From Thermohalobaculum sp039513195 (GTDB lineage: Bacteria; Pseudomonadota; Alphaproteobacteria; Rhodobacterales; Rhodobacteraceae), in NCBI GenBank assembly GCA_039513195.1, contig JBCCRM010000014.1, forward strand, positions 56,894 to 120,893: 64,000 bases of DNA. Reading direction: 5' to 3'. The translations under genes were made by a program, and so were the position numbers. Shown piece by piece: positions 42,598 to 49,908 of this stretch. Every line of letters starts with the position of its first letter. Within the stretch, counting starts at the first letter, position 1. The notes below the pieces were generated by a model. The model saw only the letters and a list, made by a program, of their open reading frames with translations. It was not told the DNA's origin and did not search any database.

Positions 42598-43667
42598 ATG
42601 CGCATACAGAAATCGCTGCAGAGCTCGGCATCAACGAAACCACCGCGATGGCGCAGGAAACGACGCTGCTGGCGCCGCGCTTTTACACAACCGACTTCGA
42701 CGAGTTGGACCGAACCGATGTTTCGGCGGTCCGGGAGGATTGGGACAAGCTGCTAGCCGAAATGCGTGCTGACCCCAACAAGGGGCACTTCAAGAAGAAC
42801 GCCGATTGGGACCACATCGATTTCGATGCGCTGCCCGAGGAGTTGAAGCCAGAATTCGTCGATTTCCTGGTGTCGTCGCTCACCGCCGAATTCTCCGGTT
42901 GCGTGCTTTATAAGGAGATGAAAAAGCGTGGGAAGAACCCCGATATCTGCGAGCTCTTTACCTTCATGTCTCGCGACGAGGCCCGTCACGCCGGCTTCAT
43001 TAACGATGCTCTGAAAGAATTCAACATCGGAGTGAATCTTGGTTTCTTAACAAAAAAGAAGAAATATACGTACTTTAAACCGAAATTCATTTTCTATGCG
43101 ACATACCTGTCAGAAAAGATTGGCTATGCGCGCTACATCACCATCTTTCGGCATCTGGAGAAGCATCCTGATCAACGTTTCCATCCGATTTTCAAATGGT
43201 TCGAGCAGTGGTGCAACGACGAGTTCCGCCATGGCGAAGCCTTCGCGCTTTTGATGCGAGCCAATCCGCATCTCCTCTCCGGCGGCAACAAGCTCTGGAT
43301 CCGGTTCTTCCTGTTAGCGGTGTTTGCAACCATGTATGTCCGCGACCACGCCCGACCGGCCTTTCACGAGGCGCTTGGGGTTGATATCGAGTGGTACGAT
43401 AAGAAGGTTATCCGTCTGACCTCGGAAATCTCTCGGCAGACCTTTCCGATCGAGATCGACCTCGACAACCCCGCCCTTTGGGACGGCTTCGCCCGGCTTA
43501 CCGATGTCTCGGCGCGCATGGCGGCGGCCGAGAACCAGGGCGTTTTCGGGAGGATCCGAAAGGTAGGACTGGGCCTTCGGGCTGCGGCGATCTTCGCGCG
43601 GCTCTACTGCCTGCCGGTGAAACAGAACGAAATGCCGGCGGATATCCGGCTGCAACCGGTTTGGTGA
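42594..43667 (+). CDS. acsF: Aerobic Mg-protoporphyrin IX monomethyl ester cyclase
   Basis: O2-dependent diiron enzyme forming ring E of bacteriochlorophyll. The 357-residue product contains the carboxylate-bridged diiron ligands in LTAEFSGCVLYKEM, SRDEARHAGFIN and CNDEFRHGEAFA, as two ExxH motifs. It depends on oxygen, and the anaerobic counterpart bchE is not in this window. The locally AT-rich, lysine-rich patch near residues 145-165 (LTKKKKYTYFKPKF) is family-conserved. The ATG overlaps orf101 by four bases. Confidence 0.97.
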   Translation: MNAHTEIAAELGINETTAMAQETTLLAPRFYTTDFDELDRTDVSAVREDWDKLLAEMRADPNKGHFKKNADWDHIDFDALPEELKPEFVDFLVSSLTAEFSGCVLYKEMKKRGKNPDICELFTFMSRDEARHAGFINDALKEFNIGVNLGFLTKKKKYTYFKPKFIFYATYLSEKIGYARYITIFRHLEKHPDQRFHPIFKWFEQWCNDEFRHGEAFALLMRANPHLLSGGNKLWIRFFLLAVFATMYVRDHARPAFHEALGVDIEWYDKKVIRLTSEISRQTFPIEIDLDNPALWDGFARLTDVSARMAAAENQGVFGRIRKVGLGLRAAAIFARLYCLPVKQNEMPADIRLQPVW

Positions 43668-43674
43668 GACCCGC

Positions 43675-44553
43675 ATGACTGCCTACGGCGTCCCGGTGCT
43701 TGCGGCACTGTTCCTCTGGTGGTTCAGCACCGGGGCGGTCTTTTGGCTGGTCGGAAGGCGCCGCTGGAACCCACTGATCGCGCAAACGGCGGCGACGGGT
43801 TCCTTGGCCCTCGCCCTCGCCGGCCTTGTGCAGATCAGGGGCGAGGCCACGGTCACCGCCGCCTATCTCTCGTTCGCCTGCGGGGTCGTGGCCTGGGCCT
43901 GGCTCGAGGTGATGTTTCTGACCGGGGGCCTGACTGGCCCGCGAAAGATCCCCTGCCCGCCCCGCGCCGACGGCCTGCGCCGTTTCGTCCTGGCGGTCGA
44001 AACCGTGCTGTGGCACGAAGCGGCGGCCGCGGCTCTCGGCGTCCTGATGGTCTGGATCTCTTGGGGGCACCCCAACCAGGTGGGTGCCTGGACCTTCGTT
44101 CTGTTGCTGGCAATGCGCGTCTCGGCGAAGTTCAATCTCTTCATGGGCGTCCCCTATCCGCCGGCGGAGCTTTTACCCGCCCATCTCGCCCATATGGGCA
44201 GCTATTTCCGCAGGCGCGCGATCACGCCGCTGATGCCGGCCGCGATCACCTTGGCGACATTGGTCGCGGCGCTGGTCGCTTGGCGGGCGGTGGACCCGGC
44301 CGCGACAGATTTCGACGCCGTGGGCTACACGCTCTTCGGAACGATGCTGGCGCTCGGCATCGTGGAACACTGGCTGATGATTTTGCCGCTGAAGGAAAGC
44401 GTTCTTTGGCGGTGGTTTATGGAGACCGACCTACAAGCCGCTACAAGGCCTGCGACCGATTGTGACAGGTCGAACGCGCACGCCCATCATACCTTTCAGC
44501 AACGTCGCGCTCCGGAGCTTGCCCGGATCGCTGAGACACCCACCGGGGGATAG
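43675..44553 (+). CDS. puhE: PuhE, DUF3623 photosynthetic complex assembly membrane protein
   Basis: Implicated in RC-LH1 assembly and bacteriochlorophyll supply in Rhodobacter capsulatus. The 292-residue protein has about seven spans and the DUF3623 stretches STGAVFWLVGR, GPRKIPCPPRADGLRRF (CPP motif), AMRVSAKFNLFMGVPYPP and GIVEHWLMILPL. The last 35 residues are hydrophilic and end 4 bases before hemA. It lies 7 bases after acsF. Position and motifs agree. Confidence 0.93.
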   Translation: MTAYGVPVLAALFLWWFSTGAVFWLVGRRRWNPLIAQTAATGSLALALAGLVQIRGEATVTAAYLSFACGVVAWAWLEVMFLTGGLTGPRKIPCPPRADGLRRFVLAVETVLWHEAAAAALGVLMVWISWGHPNQVGAWTFVLLLAMRVSAKFNLFMGVPYPPAELLPAHLAHMGSYFRRRAITPLMPAAITLATLVAALVAWRAVDPAATDFDAVGYTLFGTMLALGIVEHWLMILPLKESVLWRWFMETDLQAATRPATDCDRSNAHAHHTFQQRRAPELARIAETPTGG

Positions 44554-44557
44554 AGCC

Positions 44558-45784
44558 ATGGATTACGAGCGCTTTTTCCAGAGCGAGATCTCAAAGCTAC
44601 ACGACGAAGGGCGCTACCGCGTTTTCTGCAATTTGGAACGCCATCGCGGCGCTTTTCCACGCGCGACGCGAAGGGTCGGCGGGGCGGAACAGCCTGTGAC
44701 GGTCTGGTGCTCGAACGACTATCTGGGCATGGGCCAGAACCACGATGTGATCGCGGCGGTGCATGACGCGGTCGCGCGTTGCGGCGCGGGCGCAGGGGGT
44801 ACGCGCAACATCTCCGGCACCAATGTCTATCACGACGTGCTCGAGCGCGAATTGGCCGATCTCCATGGCAAGGAAGCGGCGCTGCTGTTCACATCCGGCT
44901 ACGTGTCGAATTGGGCGAGCCTCGGCACTCTCGGCAGCCGCATGCCGGGCTGCGTGATCCTGTCGGACGCGCTTAATCACGCCTCGATGATCGAAGGAAT
45001 CCGGCATTCGCGGGCAGAAAAGCGGATCTGGAAACATAATGACATGGAGGACCTCGACCGGCAGCTCCGTGAGATTGAACCGGGAAGGCCCAAGCTTGTG
45101 GCCTTCGAAAGCGTCTATTCCATGGATGGCGATATCGCCCCGATCAAGGAGATCTGCGACATCGCGGAAGCGCATGGCGCGATGACCTATCTCGACGAAG
45201 TACACGCGGTCGGCATGTATGGGCCCCGGGGCGGTGGCATCGCGGAACGCGACGGCGTGATGAATCGGGTCACGGTGATCGAAGGCACGCTCGGCAAGGC
45301 GTTCGGCAACATGGGGGGCTATATCACCGCATCGGCGGCGCTTTGCGACTTCATCCGCAGCTATTCCTCGGGGTTCATTTTTACAACCGCTATCCCGCCG
45401 TCGGTGGCGGCGGGCGCGGTCGAGGCGATCCGACATCTGAAGCGTTCGAGCGCAGAGCGGCTGTTGCAGCGCGAGCGTGTTGCCCAGCTCCGCGCGCGCC
45501 TCGACGAGATCGGGATCCCGCATCTGGACAATCCGAGCCACATCGTGCCGGTCATGGTCGGCGATCCGGTGAAGTGCAAATTCATCTCGGACCTGCTGCT
45601 CGACGATTGGGGCGTTTACGTCCAGCCGATCAATTATCCGACCGTTCCCCGTGGGACCGAGAGGCTTCGCTTTACGCCAGGTCCACTGCACAGTGAGGCC
45701 GATCTCGACCATCTGACCGAAGCGCTGGAGGCGCTTTGGACGCAGTGCAAACTCTGCCGCGCGGTGCCGCGCGCGGCAGAGTAA
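44558..45784 (+). CDS. hemA: 5-aminolevulinate synthase
   Basis: Condenses glycine and succinyl-CoA, the C4 entry to all tetrapyrroles. The 408-residue PLP enzyme has GAGAGGTRNISGT, SDALNHASMIEGIRHS, TYLDEVHAVGMYG and the PLP lysine in GTLGKAFGNMGGY. The ATG at 44558 (MDYERFFQSEI) is the conserved start and has a GGGGGATAGAGCC leader. A CxxC-type CKLC near the C-terminus is usual in this group. A strong hairpin follows, closing the long bchF-hemA transcript. Confidence 0.97.
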   Translation: MDYERFFQSEISKLHDEGRYRVFCNLERHRGAFPRATRRVGGAEQPVTVWCSNDYLGMGQNHDVIAAVHDAVARCGAGAGGTRNISGTNVYHDVLERELADLHGKEAALLFTSGYVSNWASLGTLGSRMPGCVILSDALNHASMIEGIRHSRAEKRIWKHNDMEDLDRQLREIEPGRPKLVAFESVYSMDGDIAPIKEICDIAEAHGAMTYLDEVHAVGMYGPRGGGIAERDGVMNRVTVIEGTLGKAFGNMGGYITASAALCDFIRSYSSGFIFTTAIPPSVAAGAVEAIRHLKRSSAERLLQRERVAQLRARLDEIGIPHLDNPSHIVPVMVGDPVKCKFISDLLLDDWGVYVQPINYPTVPRGTERLRFTPGPLHSEADLDHLTEALEALWTQCKLCRAVPRAAE

Positions 45785-46164
45785 GACCAGCCGGGCGCTG
45801 ATTGCGCGCGGTGGAGATCCGCCACCACCCTCCACCCACCCACCCGCGGGTGCTGGCGGATCTCTGACCTCGAAGCGGGCGAGGGGAGAGACGACGATGC
45901 TGGATCGCGCACCTTTGTTCCGTGTCCCGGCTCATCCGAACCCGAGTTCCGTGACGTCCCGCACTCTCGTCGCTTCGGTCGAGAGAGCAGGATCCAGAAA
46001 TACGGTCGCCCGCGGCCTTCAAATCGGCCACTCGCATCCGCGGAGAACCATGCTGAAAGGCGGGTGTCTCCGCCTACTACTGGAGACGGTACTGGATCTC
46101 CCGGACACATGGCCGCCCGAACCGGCCCACAGGGAGGATGGCGCAGGCGTCATCGAGGCGGATG
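45785..46164. other. hemA-crtA intergenic region
   Basis: 380 bases. Besides the 45814-45864 hairpin, a second inverted repeat GTCTCC-N10-GGAGAC lies at 46066-46087, about 80 bases before crtA. A 93-codon frame starting at 45897 has a good GGGGAGAGACGACG leader but arginine/serine-rich, family-less content and overlaps the crtA start, so I do not call it. No PpsR box was found. Confidence 0.5.
45814..45864 (+). terminator. Hairpin after hemA
   Basis: GAGATCCGCCA (45814-45824) pairs perfectly with TGGCGGATCTC (45854-45864) around a loop of 29 bases. There is no T-run. An 11-bp stem right after the last gene of the operon could stabilise the 3' end or act in Rho-dependent termination. Confidence 0.6.
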
Positions 46165-46899
46165 GACGGCGGGTCTGAGATCGGCGCGCCAACGCGCGCA
46201 ACAGTCTCGGTCTCGTTCTTTCGGTTTGGGAGCGTAGGGGCGCGAAGCTGGGCGCTCGCGCAGATGGGTTTCTCTCGCCGCGCCCTGCGGCTGACCGACG
46301 GGATCGGCTTTCACAAACTGTTCGGGACCGGCACCGGAGAGGGGTTCGATCCGCTACCGAACACTGCGGTTTATGCCATCATGGCGGTGTGGCCTTCCGA
46401 AGCGGTCGCACGCCGGCAAACCACCACGGCGCCGGTCTTCTGCCGCTACCGCCGGAGAGCGGCCGAGAGCTGGACCGTTTTCCTCTCGCCCACTCACAGC
46501 CGGGGCCGATGGGATGGTGGCGATCCCTTCGTCGTTCAGCCCCGTCGAGAGGGGCCGATTGCGGTCCTCACTCGGGCGAGTGTCAAGCCACGCCATCTCC
46601 TGCGTTTCTGGCGCAATGTGCCCGACATCAACGGCGCCATCCGGGCGCAGGATCATCTGCTGTTCAAGATCGGCATGGGCGAGATCCCATGGCTGCACCA
46701 GGTGACTTTCTCGATCTGGGATGACCGTCGGGCCATGTGCGCCTTTGCCCGCAGCGGCGCCCATGGCGCAGCCGTCCACGGTGTGCGGCAAGGCGGCTGG
46801 TTCAGCGAGGAGCTCTATGCCCACTTCGCGGTAGCGGGTCATGACCGCGGGACCTGGGAGGGACGGTGCCCCCTGCCCGGCTTGACCGAGCAGGCCTGA
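46165..46899 (+). CDS. crtA: Spheroidene monooxygenase
   Basis: Oxygen-dependent introduction of the C2 keto group that turns spheroidene into spheroidenone. The 244-residue product has the CrtA pattern SVSFFRFGSVGARSWALAQMG, visible as FFRFGSVGARSWALAQMGF, then GFHKLFGTGTGEGF, PNTAVYAIMAVWP, FWRNVPDINGAI and GMGEIPWLHQVTFS. The start is uncertain: ATG 46138 has its ribosome-binding sequence directly abutting, while ATG 46165 has GAGG three bases away and better length. It is convergent with pufM and separated from the other crt genes. Confidence 0.9.
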   Translation, partial: DGGSEIGAPTRATVSVSFFRFGSVGARSWALAQMGFSRRALRLTDGIGFHKLFGTGTGEGFDPLPNTAVYAIMAVWPSEAVARRQTTTAPVFCRYRRRAAESWTVFLSPTHSRGRWDGGDPFVVQPRREGPIAVLTRASVKPRHLLRFWRNVPDINGAIRAQDHLLFKIGMGEIPWLHQVTFSIWDDRRAMCAFARSGAHGAAVHGVRQGGWFSEELYAHFAVAGHDRGTWEGRCPLPGLTEQA

Positions 46900-46922
46900 T
46901 CCGCGCGCTCTGAATATCGCTT

Positions 46923-46960
46923 CTAGAGCATTTTCCAGCCGAGTTGGATCAGATCGGCGT
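46923..46960. repeat. Alphaproteobacterial intergenic element (TCTAGAGCATTTTCC type)
   Basis: The sequence TCTAGAGCATTTTCCAGC just after crtA matches a short dispersed intergenic motif that I recall from many alphaproteobacterial genomes. Only one copy is seen in this window. It lies in the crtA-pufM convergent gap (46900-47107), which otherwise holds the puf terminator. Confidence 0.45.
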
Positions 46961-47025
46961 CGCGAAGCGGCGCCCGAACAATCCCTTAAAGCGCGAGGAG
47001 CGATGCAATAGGGCCAGACAGCGCT

Positions 47026-47063
47026 CCAAAAAGAAAATCTGCGCCAGCGGTTAGGCTGGCGCA
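47026..47063 (-). terminator. puf operon terminator
   Basis: On the minus strand TGCGCCAGC (47063-47055) and GCTGGCGCA (47048-47040) form a 9-bp stem with a six-base loop, followed by the T-rich GATTTTCTTTTT. It lies 44 bases after pufM. On the plus strand GGGGGGTTTTG follows the same stem, so it may also end crtA transcripts. Confidence 0.85.
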
Positions 47064-47107
47064 GGGGGGTTTTGTCCGACGGAGAGGGAAGCGCGCGGCG
47101 GCGCGTC

Positions 47108-48067
47108 TCAGTCGTCGTACACTCCGGGTGGATTGGCGTCGCCGTAGTCCGGTGCGTAGTGGTGGTCGATTGCCCAATCGTACCAGTTCTCTACCACCGG
47201 GCCGCTCAGCAGAATGCCGATGCCGCCGGTGAGCGTGGTCAGGACCGCGAACCACCAGGCCCAACGGTGGATCGACTCCATGGTTGCGTTGAAGCCCATC
47301 ACCCAGCGCCAGAACAACGCCGCCCGTTCGGATGCCGTGCCCCGATCCACGATCTGTTCGATCTCCCGTTCGCCACCCAGACGGCTGACCGCCAGGATCG
47401 TCGCTCCGTGCATCGCAAAGAGGAGCGCGGAACCGAACAGGAACGCGATCGAGAGGGCGTGGAACGGGTTATAGAAGAGGTTGCCGTGCACCAAAGAAAA
47501 ATTGTTCGTCCAGTCGAGATGCGAGAAGATGCCATAGGGAACCGCCTCGGACCACGAACCCATCAGGATCGGACGGAACAGGCCCAGCACCAGGAACAGC
47601 CAAATCGCCGAGGCGAAAGCCCAGGCCACATGGGTCCCCATGCCAAGCGCGATCGCCCGCTCATAGGTCCGGAACCACCACAGGATGACCGAGACCAACA
47701 GGAAGAAAGACGCGATCAGGAACCACCCGCCTTCCTGCAGCGGCGGGAAGGACAACCCGTATTCAGGTGCCGGGGGATCAAGCGACAGGTAGAAGAGCTG
47801 CCGCAGAAACTCAGCCGGGTTGTAGTCGACCTGGGCCCAGTAATTCATCCCGACGATGAAGAACCAGAGCGCCCCGCAGGCGAGCGAAGCCGAGCCGAGA
47901 CCGCCAAGATAAATCGGGCCGAACTGCGCGTTGCCAAGCTTTCCGACCCAGTAAGCGAACCAGGGCTGCCCCAGCCGCGGCCAGGTCGAGACCGGTGACG
48001 GCACCCCTTCCTCTGCCGGGCCACGGACCTGCAGCTGAGTGAAGATGTTTTGATATTCGATTGCCAT
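47108..48067 (-). CDS. pufM: Photosynthetic reaction centre M subunit
   Basis: Binds the special pair with PufL and holds QA. The 319-residue protein has five membrane spans. Motifs include GPIYLGGLGSASLACG, HLDWTNNFSLVHGNLFYNPFH (special pair histidine region, seen as HLDWTNNFSLVHG), FLFGSALLFAMHGATIL (iron-ligand histidine) and GFNATMESIHRWAWW. No pufC or pufX follows; the terminator comes 44 bases later. pufL ends 15 bases upstream. Confidence 0.98.
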   Translation of the reverse strand: MAIEYQNIFTQLQVRGPAEEGVPSPVSTWPRLGQPWFAYWVGKLGNAQFGPIYLGGLGSASLACGALWFFIVGMNYWAQVDYNPAEFLRQLFYLSLDPPAPEYGLSFPPLQEGGWFLIASFFLLVSVILWWFRTYERAIALGMGTHVAWAFASAIWLFLVLGLFRPILMGSWSEAVPYGIFSHLDWTNNFSLVHGNLFYNPFHALSIAFLFGSALLFAMHGATILAVSRLGGEREIEQIVDRGTASERAALFWRWVMGFNATMESIHRWAWWFAVLTTLTGGIGILLSGPVVENWYDWAIDHHYAPDYGDANPPGVYDD

Positions 48068-48082
48068 GTCTTGGGTCCTCCC

Positions 48083-48907
48083 TCAGCCCCAAATCGGCAG
48101 GTCAGTGTACCAGTCCCACCAGTCGCCCCATGGGCCTTCCCAGAGCGGACCGGAGACCACGATGCACATCGCCGACCAGAAGCCCGCATTGAGGGCCAGG
48201 AACAAACCGAGCCTGTGGATCCCCAAGGTTCCGATGGAGTAGCCGATGAAATCGCGGAAGAACGTGTCTTCATATTCCGGGGTTTTCACCGGCGTGCCGG
48301 ACTGCGGGTTGGTGGCCGACAGAACCAGGGCACCATGCAAGGCGAGCGCCAAACAGTTGGTGAAGAAGAACGTCACCGCAATCATATGGAGCGGGTTGTA
48401 GAGGAAGTTCCCGTACGTATAACCGACGTTCGACACCCAATCGAGATGGCTGAAAACGCCATAAGGGAAGGCATATCCCCAGGCGCCCATAAGCGCCGGG
48501 CGAAACACCTGCAGGGTCAGATAGGCGAAGATTGCGACGGAGAACGCTGCCGGGACATGGAAGCCCATGCCCAGCTTTCGGCTGATCTCGACCATCCTCA
48601 GCGCCCAGGAACCGAAGGCTCCTACGGCGCAGAACGTTATGAGCTGCCAGAAACCGCCCTCCTTCAATGGCGCAAGCCGGAAGCCGTAAGAGATGTCCGG
48701 CGGCGCGATATGGATGGTGAACGGGTTGAAGGTCCCCTGCACGGCGGCGGAGTAAAAGATCAGGGTCGTTCCTAGAATGGTGAAGAAGATCGTCGTGACC
48801 CCAAAGAAGCCGACCCAAAACGGCCCCACCCAGAAGTCGAACAGATCCCCACCGATCAGCGTCCCGCCGCGGACGCGGTATTTCTTTTCAAAGCTGAGCA
48901 TTGCCAT
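48083..48907 (-). CDS. pufL: Photosynthetic reaction centre L subunit
   Basis: Partner of PufM, with the active electron-transfer branch and QB site. The 274-residue protein starts MAMLSFEKKYRVRGGTLIGG and has five spans. HLDWVSNVGYTYGNFLYNP contains the special pair histidine. FFFTNCLALALHGALVL and GTLGIHRLGLFLAL carry iron-ligand and QB-region residues. The length is normal for this subunit. A hairpin-rich 102-base gap separates it from pufA. Confidence 0.98.
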   Translation of the reverse strand: MAMLSFEKKYRVRGGTLIGGDLFDFWVGPFWVGFFGVTTIFFTILGTTLIFYSAAVQGTFNPFTIHIAPPDISYGFRLAPLKEGGFWQLITFCAVGAFGSWALRMVEISRKLGMGFHVPAAFSVAIFAYLTLQVFRPALMGAWGYAFPYGVFSHLDWVSNVGYTYGNFLYNPLHMIAVTFFFTNCLALALHGALVLSATNPQSGTPVKTPEYEDTFFRDFIGYSIGTLGIHRLGLFLALNAGFWSAMCIVVSGPLWEGPWGDWWDWYTDLPIWG

Positions 48908-48925
48908 AATGGCATCCTCCGGTCG

Positions 48926-48989
48926 GCCGCCTCGGCCGGCGGCACCTCTCCAGTCGGTTGGTTTGGCGCGGGCGAGAAAACCCGCCCGC
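48926..48989 (-). other. pufA-pufL intercistronic hairpins
   Basis: Two stems are visible: GCGGGCG with CGCCCGC (48968-48989, 8-base loop) and GCCGCC with GGCGGC (48926-48943). In Rhodobacter such structures protect the pufBA message from 3' decay, giving more LH1 than reaction-centre mRNA. The same role is likely here. Confidence 0.7.
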
Positions 48990-49009
48990 AGCCTTATTGG
49001 AGGCTCGCG

Positions 49010-49216
49010 TCAGCCCAGAAGCGTGGGGACTTCCGGTGCCGGTGCGATCAACGACTGCTCCACGCTCGCCGAGCGCGGGCCGTCGAACCAGTTGAAGCGG
49101 TCGGTCGAGAGAACGACCAAGTGGATCAGGGCCGCCAACGAGAACAGAAACACACCCTGGGCGACCAGAGCCGTTCTTGGATCAAAGACGAGCCAGATCT
49201 TGTAGAAGTTTTGCAT
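49010..49216 (-). CDS. pufA: Light-harvesting 1 alpha polypeptide
   Basis: Core antenna polypeptide. The 68-residue product starts MQNFYKIWLVFDPRTALVAQ, the classic LH1 alpha opening, with the bacteriochlorophyll-ligating histidine in LAALIHLVVLST. The ATG at 49216 is preferred to one at 49222 because GGAGGAG then lies six bases upstream. It has a C-terminal tail of about 25 residues after FNWF, consistent with LH1 alpha. It lies 16 bases after pufB. Confidence 0.95.
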   Translation of the reverse strand: MQNFYKIWLVFDPRTALVAQGVFLFSLAALIHLVVLSTDRFNWFDGPRSASVEQSLIAPAPEVPTLLG

Positions 49217-49232
49217 GTCCATCTCCTCCGAC

Positions 49233-49457
49233 TTAGACCAGCACGCTCAGCGCGCTGACCGCGATATCGCGAACGCCGTCGAGGGATGCATACCCCTCGG
49301 GCAGCGGCCGGAACCACGGGCGCCAGATATAGGTCAGGAAATGCGCGACGACGGCCACGATAGTAAAGAGCACGAAGCCACTCATGTAAACTTCGTGAAA
49401 CTCCTTGGCCTCGTCTTCAGTGAGCCCCGTATAGAAGCCCTTCTTGTCTTCAGCCAT
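49233..49457 (-). CDS. pufB: Light-harvesting 1 beta polypeptide with C-terminal extension
   Basis: Pairs with PufA to form the LH1 ring. The 74-residue product starts MAEDKKGFYTGLTEDEAKEF and has the membrane helix with the ligating histidine in VAVVAHFLTYIWRPWF. Rhodobacter LH1 beta ends at about WRPWF; here 25 more residues follow (RPLPEGYASLDGVRDIAVSA...). GGAGGGAAACAT precedes the ATG, and the frame's longer upstream extension is not used. Confidence 0.94.
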   Translation of the reverse strand: MAEDKKGFYTGLTEDEAKEFHEVYMSGFVLFTIVAVVAHFLTYIWRPWFRPLPEGYASLDGVRDIAVSALSVLV

Positions 49458-49474
49458 ATGTTTCCCTCCAGCTG

Positions 49475-49509
49475 TTAGGCCTAAGGCCGAAACCGCAGAA
49501 CTTCTGCGG
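49475..49509 (-). promoter_or_regulatory. Hairpins in the pufQ-pufB leader
   Basis: In the 134-base gap upstream of pufB a 17-base near-palindrome CCGCAGAACTTCTGCGG (49493-49509) and a TTAGGCCTAA palindrome (49475-49484) can fold next to each other. They may be mRNA-processing or stabilising structures that set the 5' end of pufBALM. Confidence 0.5.
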
Positions 49510-49591
49510 CAAGAACAGGCCGGGATGGTGAGGGCCATCACACGGCCTCATCCGTCCGGTTTGGACCCGGGCGGAATTCGGATTCACCCCG

Positions 49592-49828
49592 TCAATGCAT
49601 GAACGCAAAGGGGATGAAGGTGTTCGCCATCGCGACGGCGTCGCGATAGATGCTCTGCCGCTTGCCCGGCGCGGTACCGTAATAGGCGCCCTGGTCCGGC
49701 AGCATCCGTTTCATCGTCGCCGCAACCAAAAAGATCGGCAGGCTGGCATAGATCATCGCCCGGTACTCGCGGTCCTTCGCGCGGGCGAGATGCGCCTTGC
49801 CGGGCGCATTGGTGACGGTGTCGGCCAT
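49592..49828 (-). CDS. pufQ: PufQ, bacteriochlorophyll-related assembly protein
   Basis: Small membrane protein at the head of the puf operon, linked to bacteriochlorophyll supply in Rhodobacter. The 78-residue form starts MADTVTNAPGKAHLARAKDR after GAGAGGAGAGATC and has a single span (about residues 27-45, AMIYASLPIFLVAATMKRM). A longer 106-residue form from ATG 49912 would overlap the bchZ stop by four bases; the strong internal ribosome-binding site favours the shorter one. The assignment rests on size, span and position more than on motif. Confidence 0.75.
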   Translation of the reverse strand: MADTVTNAPGKAHLARAKDREYRAMIYASLPIFLVAATMKRMLPDQGAYYGTAPGKRQSIYRDAVAMANTFIPFAFMH

Positions 49829-49908
49829 GATCTCTCCTCTCGAACGGGCGGTTGTGCCGCGCTTGCGGGGCGCGGTCGGTGCTTTGGTGATGGCAATGTC
49901 GATGTTGG

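Noticed and set aside
45897..46178. 93-codon frame upstream of crtA with a good ribosome-binding site
   Set aside because: Composition is arginine/serine-rich without hydrophobic core or family motif, it spans two inverted repeats and it overlaps the crtA start; more likely leader DNA.
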